Made by a program: the position numbers and the translations under genes | In this document: positions 26,415 through 34,685 of the stretch, piece after piece | How the letters are laid out: every line of letters starts with the position of its first letter | Position numbering within the stretch: position 1 is the stretch's first letter | From: CBDATB01 sp965199745 | GTDB lineage: Bacteria; Bacteroidota; Bacteroidia; Cytophagales; Flammeovirgaceae | DNA: 52,809 nucleotides | Direction of reading: 5' to 3' | NCBI GenBank assembly: GCA_965199745.1 | Contig: CBDATB010000002.1 | Location: 1-52,809 of the forward strand | Notes under the pieces: generated by a model | Seen by the model: only the letters and a program-made list of their open reading frames with translations | Told to the model about the DNA's origin: nothing | Databases searched by the model: none

Positions 26415-27320
26415 ATGAATAACAAACTAAAATATAGCATAATACTCATCTTTTTGCTCCTCTATTACGCAATTGCCCCAGCATCCTCGTACTACAATTT
26501 TCTCTGTTTGGTTTTAATACTACTTTTTGGTATTCCACATGGTGCTGCAGATCACAAAATAAATGCAAGTATCAACCAACACCAAAGCTCACTGAAATAT
26601 ATATTAAAATACATTCTAATCTCTGCTGCATACGTTTTATGGTGGGTGTTGATGCCACTAAAAGCGTTGGTTATTTTTATTCTTATTAGTTCTTACCACT
26701 TTGGGCAAGAGTTTTTAGAAAACCTAAATATTAAATTCTCAAGAGTTTGGGAAACAATGATTTGGGGTGTTAATATACTCGTTGTGCCAATGCTAATTAC
26801 TTATCACGAAGTTAGGCCCATTTTAGCATCTGCTTCAAATTCTCCATTACCCTATGTTTCTCAGCTTAATTTGGTTACTGTTATTATTGCATGCGTTACT
26901 TGTTCTTTAGTTCATGTGATATACTTGTGTGCAAGAAACAAGATAAATAACGCACAAATGTGGGGTCTCATTGAGATGTCATTAGTCATTATCATTATTT
27001 ATAATTTTCTTCCTTTTTTAATAGCTTTTACACTTTATTTTGTGCTATTTCACTCGTTCAACGCTTTTAAACACCAATACACCTGGCTGAAGTCAAAAAA
27101 TAGAGGATATACTATTAAATCTTTTTTGCTTGACATTTCAAGATTTAGCTTGCTTTCAGTCTTTGGTTTAGTTTTTTTTGTTTTGATAGCACGACCGGAT
27201 AGCTGGTCAGGACTAATCAGCTACTTTTTTATTGTTATATCCGTTCTTACACTTCCACACTCCCTGCTTTTCGACCAATTTTACAAGTTTCGTCGGAATC
27301 TATCTAAATACAACTACTAA
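26415..27320 (+). CDS. blh: Beta-carotene 15,15'-dioxygenase, Brp/Blh family
   Basis: Blh cleaves beta-carotene into two retinals, the chromophore of the rhodopsin encoded just upstream. The 301-residue integral membrane protein has about eight hydrophobic helices and the iron-ligand histidine motifs of the family: GIPHGAADHK (39-48), SSYHFGQEF, and LFHSFNAFKHQ. The gene follows the rhodopsin terminator by 9 bp and ends 2 bp before the protoporphyrinogen oxidase gene, so blh and that gene form one transcript. No carotenoid synthesis genes (crtB, crtI, crtY) are in the window; they must be elsewhere. Confidence 0.92.
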   Translation: MNNKLKYSIILIFLLLYYAIAPASSYYNFLCLVLILLFGIPHGAADHKINASINQHQSSLKYILKYILISAAYVLWWVLMPLKALVIFILISSYHFGQEFLENLNIKFSRVWETMIWGVNILVVPMLITYHEVRPILASASNSPLPYVSQLNLVTVIIACVTCSLVHVIYLCARNKINNAQMWGLIEMSLVIIIIYNFLPFLIAFTLYFVLFHSFNAFKHQYTWLKSKNRGYTIKSFLLDISRFSLLSVFGLVFFVLIARPDSWSGLISYFFIVISVLTLPHSLLFDQFYKFRRNLSKYNY

Positions 27321-27322
27321 TT

Positions 27323-28633
27323 ATGGTTGCAATTGTGGGAGGTGGCATATCAGGACTTTCAGCAGCTTGGTTTCTTCATCAGGCTAAGGTTTCTTATCGC
27401 TTATTTGAAACTTCTAATAGGGTAGGGGGTAATATCCATACGAAAAAAATAGGTGATTATCTGCTCGAATTCGGACCTAATTCTATTCTTTGTGATCAAA
27501 ATTTATTATCGTTTTTTAAAAAACTATCACTTGCTGATGAGTTAATGCTAAACAATTCTATTAGTAAAAATCGTTATATTTTCAAAGATAACCGCTACCA
27601 AAAACTGCCAGTCACGCCACTTTCATTTTTATCTACCCAATTACTTAGCTCTTCTGCCAAACTCAGTATTTTTAAAGAACTTTTCAATCAAACAAAATCG
27701 CCTGATAATGAAACCGTCGGTAGTTTCTTTGAGCGAAGGTTTAGTAAAGAAATTGTCGATGTAGTACTCTCTCCTTTTGTAAGCGGTATTTATGCGGGAG
27801 ATCCTTACCAGTTATTAGTTAAAGAAACTTTTCCGATGCTGCTAAAACATGAAGCGAAATACGGCTCTACAGTAAGGGGTTTAATAAAAAATGCAAAAAT
27901 GACGCAAAGGAAGCAGACCTATGGATTTAAAAGTGGTATGCATGCCTTGCCACGAGTGATGAGCGAAGGTTTGCACATATCCTACAATATGCGTGTGGAG
28001 AAAATAGAAAAGCGCAATAGCTCATATTACATACATACTTGCAAAAATGCTTTTGCTGCCGACAGCTTAATTCTGGCTGTTCCTGCCAATATTGCTGCTG
28101 ATTTATTAAGAAATATTTTCCCCACTTTTGCACAGACCTTGGATTTAGTACACTATCCGCCGATGGCCGTTGTTCATTCAGTATTTAAAAAAGCAGCCAT
28201 TGGAAAACCACTAAATGGTTTTGGAGGTTTAAACCCTCTTACTTCCGGTTTATTTAGTGCAGGCACTATTTGGAATAGCAATGTTTTTAACAACAAATGT
28301 CCTCAAGATAAGGTCTTGCTGACTACCTTTGTAGGAGGGGTAGCCGCTGCTCCTCACGCTTTGAAAAAGGAAAAGGAAATTTGCGATAATGTAACAAAAG
28401 AATTAAAACAGCTATACCAAATCTCTTGCGATGTGACATTTCAACACTTTTTCTTTTGGCAAAAAAGTATTCCTCAGTACGATAAAAATATTCTTGCAGT
28501 ATTAGCACAAGTCCCACTGCTCGAAAGAGAAAATGTTTATATTTGTGCCAACTGGCTCGGAGGAGTTTCTTTACCCAGTGCTATTACTAAAGGAGAAGAA
28601 TTAGCATCTAGGCTAACAAAACTTTACATTTAA
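27323..28633 (+). CDS. Protoporphyrinogen/coproporphyrinogen oxidase (FAD)
   Basis: An FAD enzyme that oxidises protoporphyrinogen IX (or coproporphyrinogen III) in heme synthesis. The 436-residue protein starts with the dinucleotide fold VAIVGGGISGLSAAW (2-16), Glu29 for the ribose and RVGGNIHT (33-40). It then has EFGPNSIL, SPFVSGIYAGDP and the C-terminal FAD site ICANWLGGVSLPSAITKG, all typical of HemY-type oxidases. The ATG lies 2 bp after blh, so the two are translated from one message. The substrate choice between the two porphyrinogens cannot be settled by eye. Other heme genes, apart from hemB 4 kb upstream, are absent. Confidence 0.88.
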   Translation: MVAIVGGGISGLSAAWFLHQAKVSYRLFETSNRVGGNIHTKKIGDYLLEFGPNSILCDQNLLSFFKKLSLADELMLNNSISKNRYIFKDNRYQKLPVTPLSFLSTQLLSSSAKLSIFKELFNQTKSPDNETVGSFFERRFSKEIVDVVLSPFVSGIYAGDPYQLLVKETFPMLLKHEAKYGSTVRGLIKNAKMTQRKQTYGFKSGMHALPRVMSEGLHISYNMRVEKIEKRNSSYYIHTCKNAFAADSLILAVPANIAADLLRNIFPTFAQTLDLVHYPPMAVVHSVFKKAAIGKPLNGFGGLNPLTSGLFSAGTIWNSNVFNNKCPQDKVLLTTFVGGVAAAPHALKKEKEICDNVTKELKQLYQISCDVTFQHFFFWQKSIPQYDKNILAVLAQVPLLERENVYICANWLGGVSLPSAITKGEELASRLTKLYI

Positions 28634-28751
28634 ATGTTTATCATGGCGGAGACCAAACCTGTGAAATTTCCCAATTGTAATTTTCTGTTTTTTATCTTTT
28701 AATTTATTAAAATTGCAGTGTCAAAAAATACTGATTTAATCTGCTTAAAAC

Positions 28752-30128
28752 ATGTCACAAACAATCCGGCTAAAAGAAGGCTTTGATATCAATCTGGCTG
28801 GTAAGGCTGAAAAAAAAATTGCCTCCGAAATTCATATTGACACTTATGCACTCAAACCGAACGACTTTTCAGGCATGGTACGACCCAAAGTGATGGTCGA
28901 AGAAGGCGACAACGTGAAAGCAGGTACACCCATATTATTCGATAAAAAAGCTCAAAATATTCTATATACTGCACCTGTCAGCGGAGAGGTGGTCGCTATC
29001 AATAGAGGAGAAAAACGCAAACTACTTGAGCTTAGAATCTTAGCTGATAAAGAGCTCATTTATGAGAACTATCAAAAGTATACCGTCTCCGATATTCTCA
29101 ATATATCAAGGGCAGACGCACAGGAGCAAATGCTCGCCAGCGGTGTCTGGCCGCAGATTATCCAACGTCCTTACGGGGTAGTGGCTAATCCGGAAGACAC
29201 CCCTAAAAGCATTTTCATTTCCGCCTTCGACTCACACCCCCTAGCACCTGACTATAATTTTATTTTCAAAGACCAACAAAGATATTTACAAGCTGGCTGT
29301 GAAGTATTAAGGAAATTTACTCATGGAAATATACATCTAAACATTGACGGAAAATCTGAAGCTTCTGCTTTATTCGGAAGCATTGAGTGTGTACAGACAA
29401 ACAAATTCTTCGGCAAGCATCCTGTGGGCAACGTAGGTATACAAATCCACCACATTGACCCTATTGGAAAAGGAGACATCGTCTGGGTAATTAACCCTTA
29501 CGGTGTTATACAAATAGGCAAGCTGTTCTTGCAAGGCGTTTATGATGCTTCAAAAATAGTGGCATTATCTGGCTCGGAAGTCAATAATTCGCAATACTAC
29601 AAAACCTATATGGGTGCCTGTGTGAAAAGTATGCTCACTAATAACCTTAAACAAGAAAATATAAGAATTATCAGTGGCAACGTACTCACTGGAGAGAGAA
29701 TTGAGGCAGATGGCTATTTGGGCTACTACGACCACCAATTCACTGTAATACCTGAAGGAAATAAGCCTCGTTTTTTTCTCACAGATGGTTGGTTAGCACC
29801 AATATTTAAAAGATTAAGTTTCCACCGTGCAATGGGCTTATTTTCTTTTTTAAATGCTTCTAGTAAAGAATATGTACTTGATACTAGCACTAACGGCGAG
29901 GAAAGAGCTTTTGTAATGACCGGTGCTTTTGAGCAGGTAATTCCTATGGATATATTGCCTACACATTTGATTAAAGCCATTATGGCAGAAGATTATGATG
30001 GTATGGAAGCTTTAGGTATTCACGAAGTGGTGGAAGAAGATTTGGCACTTTGTGAGTTTATAGATGTTTCTAAGCATGATATTCAGGCTTTTGTCAGAAA
30101 AGGTATTAACCTGTTGATGGAAGGTTAG
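28752..30128 (+). CDS. nqrA: Na+-translocating NADH:quinone oxidoreductase subunit A
   Basis: NqrA is the peripheral cytoplasmic subunit of the sodium-pumping NADH dehydrogenase and helps form the quinone site. The 458-residue protein has the family's beginning (IRLKEGFDINLAGKAEKKIA), the biotinyl-lipoyl-like fold (MVEEGDNVKAGTPILFDKK, TAPVSGEVVAINRGEKR) and GNVGIQIHHIDPIGKGDIVW near the middle. It starts 118 bp after the protoporphyrinogen oxidase gene and 210 bp before nqrB, so it may have a promoter of its own. Length and order are as in other Bacteroidota. Confidence 0.95.
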   Translation: MSQTIRLKEGFDINLAGKAEKKIASEIHIDTYALKPNDFSGMVRPKVMVEEGDNVKAGTPILFDKKAQNILYTAPVSGEVVAINRGEKRKLLELRILADKELIYENYQKYTVSDILNISRADAQEQMLASGVWPQIIQRPYGVVANPEDTPKSIFISAFDSHPLAPDYNFIFKDQQRYLQAGCEVLRKFTHGNIHLNIDGKSEASALFGSIECVQTNKFFGKHPVGNVGIQIHHIDPIGKGDIVWVINPYGVIQIGKLFLQGVYDASKIVALSGSEVNNSQYYKTYMGACVKSMLTNNLKQENIRIISGNVLTGERIEADGYLGYYDHQFTVIPEGNKPRFFLTDGWLAPIFKRLSFHRAMGLFSFLNASSKEYVLDTSTNGEERAFVMTGAFEQVIPMDILPTHLIKAIMAEDYDGMEALGIHEVVEEDLALCEFIDVSKHDIQAFVRKGINLLMEG

Positions 30129-30338
30129 TTATAAATTGACAGTTAACAAAGCCATTTTTTTTCTTTACTAATTATTATATATCTATCTGAAATCAGGAAG
30201 TTGGATTTAAAAGCCTGTTTAAAACATAATATATGCAGGTAAGAACTCGTGAATATCGCAAAATTGCCTTTAGATCGTTCAAAAACCTATATTTTTTCAA
30301 CCTTCGATCTTGTATTATTTCTTAATAATTAACTAAAT

Positions 30339-31532
30339 ATGAAATTTCTGCATGACTTATTAGACAAACAACGCCCCTTATTTGAGAGGGGTGGCAAACT
30401 AGAAAAATTGTATTATCTTTTTGAAGCGGGAGAAAGTTTTGTCTTCACGCCCCCCACTGTTACTGGCGTGAAGGGTACTCAAATTAGAGATGCCATTGAC
30501 TTGAAACGGATGATGATAACGGTAGTGTTTGCCATGGTCCCCTGCCTCATTTTTGGCATTTGGAATGCTGGGCATCAACACTTTCTCGCCACAAACCAAC
30601 CCCCTGACTTTGTAGCTGAGTTTCTATTGGGATTGCAGTGGGTACTACCTATCGTATTGGTTGCTTATACGGCAGGTGGCTTGGTGGAAGTAGTTTTTGC
30701 TATTATTAGAAGGCATCCTATAAACGAAGGTTTTTTAGTAACTGGTATGCTTATCCCTTTGGTTATGCCTGTTACTATTCCTTTATGGCAGGTGGCACTA
30801 GCAGCCATTTTTGCTGTAGTGATTGCCAAAGAAGTATTTGGAGGTACAGGAATGAACATTTTAAATGTTGCAATGACAGCCAGGGCTTTTTTATATTTTG
30901 CTTACCCACAACAGATTTCGGGAGAAATTTGGACAAATTTGGGCGGTAAAACATTGGTCGATGGATATTCTATGGCGACACCCCTGGCCATCGTTGCAAG
31001 TAATACTGGTGGCGATGTAGTTACTGCATTACAGCAGGCAACTGCTGGTGCTTCGGCAGGAATGTTTAGTTTCACAAATCTTTTTGTTGGAATTATGCCT
31101 GGCAGTATTGGCGAAACTTCAGTACTGATGGCACTGCTCGGTGCAGTCATACTTATTGCTACCGGGGTAGGAAGTTGGAAAATTATTGTATCTGTTTTTG
31201 CCGGTACTTACTTCACCGGTTTATTATTTAATTTGATAAGTTTAAATCATTATATGGCAATGCCAGCACAATACCACATCGTAGTGGGAGGTTTGGCCTT
31301 TGGTGCTGTGTTTATGGCAACCGACCCGGTGAGTGCTGCACATACCGAGCGCGGGAAGTGGCTTTACGGATTTCTCATTGGAATGCTCACAGTTATTATC
31401 AGGGTATTCAACCCTGCTTATCCTGAAGGCATTATGTTGGCTATTCTACTCATGAATGTGTTTGCTCCGCTCATTGATTTTCAAGTAATTAATGCTAATA
31501 AAAAAAGGAGGCTACAACGTGCAACAGTCTAA
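30339..31532 (+). CDS. nqrB: Na+-translocating NADH:quinone oxidoreductase subunit B
   Basis: NqrB is the large membrane subunit that carries covalently bound FMN and riboflavin and holds much of the sodium channel. The 397-residue protein has about ten hydrophobic helices. DGYSMATPLA contains the threonine expected to hold FMN, and EVFGGTGMNILNVAMTARAFLYF and MATDPVSAAHTERGKW are conserved blocks. It overlaps the beginning of nqrC by 14 bp when nqrC is taken to start at its GTG. The 210-bp gap to nqrA holds no convincing gene. Confidence 0.95.
   Translation: MKFLHDLLDKQRPLFERGGKLEKLYYLFEAGESFVFTPPTVTGVKGTQIRDAIDLKRMMITVVFAMVPCLIFGIWNAGHQHFLATNQPPDFVAEFLLGLQWVLPIVLVAYTAGGLVEVVFAIIRRHPINEGFLVTGMLIPLVMPVTIPLWQVALAAIFAVVIAKEVFGGTGMNILNVAMTARAFLYFAYPQQISGEIWTNLGGKTLVDGYSMATPLAIVASNTGGDVVTALQQATAGASAGMFSFTNLFVGIMPGSIGETSVLMALLGAVILIATGVGSWKIIVSVFAGTYFTGLLFNLISLNHYMAMPAQYHIVVGGLAFGAVFMATDPVSAAHTERGKWLYGFLIGMLTVIIRVFNPAYPEGIMLAILLMNVFAPLIDFQVINANKKRRLQRATV
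31506..31512 (+). promoter_or_regulatory. Shine-Dalgarno sequence setting the nqrC start
   Basis: AGGAGGC lies inside the 3' end of nqrB, about 7 bp before GTG at 31519. Strong Shine-Dalgarno sequences are rare in this window, and this one supports GTG rather than the upstream ATG (31492) as the nqrC start. Confidence 0.55.
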
Positions 31533-32283
31533 TGGATATATCCTGATTTTTTCTACTGCGATAACTGTTGTTTTAGGGGGGCTACTGGCATTGGCTTCCG
31601 AGAGCTTAAAACCTCAACAAAAAAGGCAAGTTCAGCTTGATACTAAAAAGCAAATCCTTAATGCTGTTATCGACACACAGGGAAAAAGCAAAGCTGATTT
31701 AGAAAAAATATATGCTGAAAGAATTCGGTCAATAGTGGTGGATTACCAAGGCGAGCCTATTCAAAAAGATACTGAAGGAAACCCAGTAGTTGCCGAAAAT
31801 GTTAAAATTCGTGTGCAGTACAAAAAGCCTAAGGAAAAAAGATTATACCCAGTATTCAAATACGTTAAGCAAGGTAGTGAAATGCAGGTGGAATCCTATA
31901 TTATTCCGATGTATGGCAAAGGACTATGGAATGACATCTGGGGCTATTTGGCTATCCAAACCGATTTTAATACTGTAAAGGGTGCTTCTTTTGATCATAT
32001 TGGTGAAACGCCGGGTTTAGGAGCAAGAATTACCTCATCGCAAATACAGCATCGCTATCGAGGGAAAAAACTATATAAAGGCAGTGATTTTCTATCTATA
32101 ACAATGTTGAAGGGTGAAGGTAATCCTAACTTAGATGATTACCATATCGATGGTATGTCTGGAGCAACCATTACCGGAGACGGTGTCAACGATATGATGA
32201 AAGACTACGTACAGCTTTATAAGCCTTTTTTTAATAAAACAAAAAAAGCAATGCTGAGCCGAACTAATGAAACAGTTTTTTGA
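31519..32283 (+). CDS. nqrC: Na+-translocating NADH:quinone oxidoreductase subunit C
   Basis: NqrC has one N-terminal membrane helix and a periplasmic domain with covalent FMN. I start it at GTG 31519, because a Shine-Dalgarno sequence precedes it and QQSNGYILIFSTAI fits the family's N-terminus; the upstream ATG (31492) would add nine lysine-rich residues. The FMN-attachment motif DGMSGATITGDGV is intact near residue 220, and GLWNDIWGYLA and GETPGLGARI are conserved. The product has about 254 residues. It overlaps nqrB by 14 bp and is followed by nqrD after 90 bp. Confidence 0.93.
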   Translation: MQQSNGYILIFSTAITVVLGGLLALASESLKPQQKRQVQLDTKKQILNAVIDTQGKSKADLEKIYAERIRSIVVDYQGEPIQKDTEGNPVVAENVKIRVQYKKPKEKRLYPVFKYVKQGSEMQVESYIIPMYGKGLWNDIWGYLAIQTDFNTVKGASFDHIGETPGLGARITSSQIQHRYRGKKLYKGSDFLSITMLKGEGNPNLDDYHIDGMSGATITGDGVNDMMKDYVQLYKPFFNKTKKAMLSRTNETVF

Positions 32284-32373
32284 TACGGACTTGATCCAAA
32301 TAAAAAAATTGAAACAAAGCAAAAACATCGGGAGTAGCACTTAAAGAAAAAAGCAATCAAACTAACCATAAAT

Positions 32374-33045
32374 ATGAATACTGAAACACCAACTACTGAA
32401 GTAACCGCCAGGAAACAGCGTGAAGGACTGCTGTCAAAAAGAAGAAGAAAAATTGTTTCAGATCCTTTGGATGAAGATAACCCGATTACCGTACAAGTCT
32501 TGGGTATATGTTCTGCTTTGGCAGTAACTATCAAACTCGAGCCTTCCCTAGTGATGTCGGTATCCGTGATTCTAGTCCTTGTTTTTTCTAACTTGATTAT
32601 TTCTTTGATAAGAAACCTCATTCCCAATCGGATTAGAATTATCGTTCAGTTAGCTATTGTGGCCTCGCTGGTAGCTCTAGTAGACCAAGTACTAAGAGCC
32701 TATATGTATGACGTAGCCAAGGCTATTGGTGTTTATGTCGGATTGATTATTACCAATTGTATTATTATGGGACGACTTGAAGCTTTTGCAATGGGTAATA
32801 AACCCTACGACTCAATTTTGGATGGCTTGGGAAGTGGTTTCGGCTATGCTTGGATACTATTAGTGATTGCTTTCTTTAGAGAATTATTAGGCTCAGGTTC
32901 TTTATTTGACTTTAAAGTTTTTGAAGCAATGGGTATCGATTTCCCCGCCAATAACCTAATGTTCACGCCAGTTGGTGCCTTTCTGCTGCTGGGTATTATT
33001 ATATGGGTACAACGCTGGCGAAATGGATACAAGGAAAGCGAATAA
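32374..33045 (+). CDS. nqrD: Na+-translocating NADH:quinone oxidoreductase subunit D
   Basis: NqrD is one of two homologous six-helix subunits that together with NqrE hold an iron-sulfur centre in the membrane and line the sodium path. The 223-residue protein shows DPLDEDNPITVQVLGICSAL with the conserved cysteine, the second cysteine in YVGLIITNCIIMGR, and FFRELLGSGSLF. It has about 35 polar residues before the core, a usual length in Bacteroidota. nqrE follows 50 bp later. Confidence 0.94.
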   Translation: MNTETPTTEVTARKQREGLLSKRRRKIVSDPLDEDNPITVQVLGICSALAVTIKLEPSLVMSVSVILVLVFSNLIISLIRNLIPNRIRIIVQLAIVASLVALVDQVLRAYMYDVAKAIGVYVGLIITNCIIMGRLEAFAMGNKPYDSILDGLGSGFGYAWILLVIAFFRELLGSGSLFDFKVFEAMGIDFPANNLMFTPVGAFLLLGIIIWVQRWRNGYKESE

Positions 33046-33095
33046 ATACAATCGAGAATTTTGCTAATTTTTTACTTCTAACACTAAAAAAAATT

Positions 33096-33707
33096 GTGGA
33101 GTTAATTAATCTAGGAATAAAGTCTATTTTTATAGAAAATATGGTCTTTGCCTACTTTCTGGGTATGTGTTCCTATCTTGCAGTATCGAAAAAAGTGGCT
33201 ACTGCTTCTGGGCTTGGTTTGGCCGTTATTTTTGTTCTTACCATTACAGTGCCTGTCAACTGGGTTTTGCAGGAAAAAGTACTTAAAGAAGGAGCCTTGA
33301 CTTGGATTAGTGTTGATTTTGCTAATGTTGATCTAAGTTTTTTGCAGTTTATTATGTTTATTGCCGTAATTGCTTCAATGGTACAATTAGTAGAAATGGT
33401 TATTGAGAAGTTCTCTCCCGCTCTGTACGGCTCATTGGGTATTTTTTTGCCTCTTATCGCAGTAAACTGCGCTATCTTAGGTTCTTCCTTATTTATGGTT
33501 TCTAAAGAACAGAATTTAGCAGAGGCAACAGTTTATGGTTTCTCGTCAGGTATCGGTTGGTATCTGGCAATTGTTGCTTTAGCCGCTATTAGAGAAAAAC
33601 TCAAATACTCTAACGTACCCGCTCCGTTAAGAGGATTAGGAATCACAATGATTATTACCGGACTCATGGGTGTTGCTTTTATGTCTTTTATGGGTATTGC
33701 TTTGTAG
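33096..33707 (+). CDS. nqrE: Na+-translocating NADH:quinone oxidoreductase subunit E
   Basis: NqrE is the partner of NqrD in the membrane. I start it at GTG 33096, since MELINLGIKSIFIENM corresponds to the normal NqrE N-terminus; an ATG at 33003 in the same frame would overlap nqrD and add 31 residues not seen in the family. The 203-residue product carries the cysteines in FLGMCSYLAVSKK and LPLIAVNCAILGSSLF. It is the last nqr gene here: a hairpin terminator follows and nqrF, normally next, is missing. Confidence 0.93.
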   Translation: MELINLGIKSIFIENMVFAYFLGMCSYLAVSKKVATASGLGLAVIFVLTITVPVNWVLQEKVLKEGALTWISVDFANVDLSFLQFIMFIAVIASMVQLVEMVIEKFSPALYGSLGIFLPLIAVNCAILGSSLFMVSKEQNLAEATVYGFSSGIGWYLAIVALAAIREKLKYSNVPAPLRGLGITMIITGLMGVAFMSFMGIAL

Positions 33708-33737
33708 TAGCGATTTTTTTCCTTGAGTGTGTAGTAT

Positions 33738-33756
33738 GTGTATTTGACGAATACAC
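33738..33756 (+). terminator. Hairpin terminator after nqrE
   Basis: GTGTATT (33738-33744) and AATACAC (33750-33756) form a 7-bp stem with a 5-nt loop. A second small hairpin, CACCT/AGGTG, follows at once and then a T-rich stretch. It ends the nqr transcript before any nqrF could appear. Confidence 0.5.
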
Positions 33757-33898
33757 CTCCAGGTGGGTTTCTTTATCAAACTTCTTACTTCGCTTCTGTG
33801 TTGTGTTCTTTTTAGACGAACCTAAATAAATCAAACCAACTAAAACGCTTTAATTGATTGTCAAGGGTCTGCAGTTATAAAAAAACTTGACGCAGCCG

Positions 33899-34534
33899 CT
33901 ATTTTTGAAAATCAGGCAATTCGTTGCAACGTGCATAGGGAAATTGCTGTAGCTTTTCCAGTTTGTAGTAGCTATTCAACCCCGATATACCTACATCTTT
34001 TATTTGACTCAAATCGACATGTCCGTATTTGCCAATAGCTTGGTCATGAATAATAAGATGCTGTATTTCGCCAATAATTAATGAAGTTTTATTGAGCTCG
34101 ATAGGGATAGCCTGCAAAAATTTTAGCCCTAACTTTAGTTGGCTCTCTTTCACAAAGGGTGCTTGAAAATCGGCAATATATTCTGCTGTCAGTTGGCATT
34201 TTTCAAATTCAGACTCATAGTGTTCAAATTTTGCTGAGGTATAGTGTGCCTTTTCAATAAAATCCTCGTGGATGTGATTGATGGTATAAAGGCCATTTTG
34301 CATAATATGCTTGTAAGTATGCCTGCGTATCTCGCCTTTTGGCCGAAGAATAAAGCCAATTAATGCAGGGCTACTGCCTAAATGGACGACAGAGCTAAAA
34401 ATAGCTAGGTTACTTTGTCCTTCATTGGAAATAGTACCTATCAGATTAGCAGGCTTAATACCTGTGATAGAGTTGATGATATTCAAACGCTCAATCCATT
34501 CTTTATTTTCAATGTCTTGTTTTTTTAAATACAT
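33899..34534 (-). CDS. Flavin reductase-like FMN-binding protein
   Basis: A 211-residue protein of the split-barrel flavin reductase-like family: PANLIGTISNEGQSNLAIFS (the FMN-contact block) and LIGFILRPKGEIRRHTYKHI, then NGLYTINHIHEDFIEKAHYTSAKF. Such proteins bind FMN and may reduce flavin with NAD(P)H. It lies next to the nqr genes but on the opposite strand, so a direct link is not implied. It has no ferredoxin or NADH domain and cannot be NqrF. The substrate is unknown. Confidence 0.8.
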   Translation of the reverse strand: MYLKKQDIENKEWIERLNIINSITGIKPANLIGTISNEGQSNLAIFSSVVHLGSSPALIGFILRPKGEIRRHTYKHIMQNGLYTINHIHEDFIEKAHYTSAKFEHYESEFEKCQLTAEYIADFQAPFVKESQLKLGLKFLQAIPIELNKTSLIIGEIQHLIIHDQAIGKYGHVDLSQIKDVGISGLNSYYKLEKLQQFPYARCNELPDFQK

Positions 34535-34685
34535 GTTGTTATTAATTTCGTTTCTTTTCTGAGTGCAAAGCTAGCCTTTATGGCTCATATCTACCCTTTT
34601 TATTTGAGTATAATTTTTTATTATGTGAGTTATCCGTATAATTGCTCTAGTATTATCGTGAATTTTTTAAACTTGCTAATATAAA

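Noticed and set aside
30233..30325. 30-codon ORF in the nqrA-nqrB gap
   Set aside because: Short, no recognisable features, and composition as expected by chance in an AT-rich gap.
33899..34534. The flavin reductase-like gene next to nqrE as a substitute for nqrF
   Set aside because: It lies on the opposite strand, has no ferredoxin domain and no NADH-binding ferredoxin-reductase fold, so it cannot do the job of NqrF by itself.
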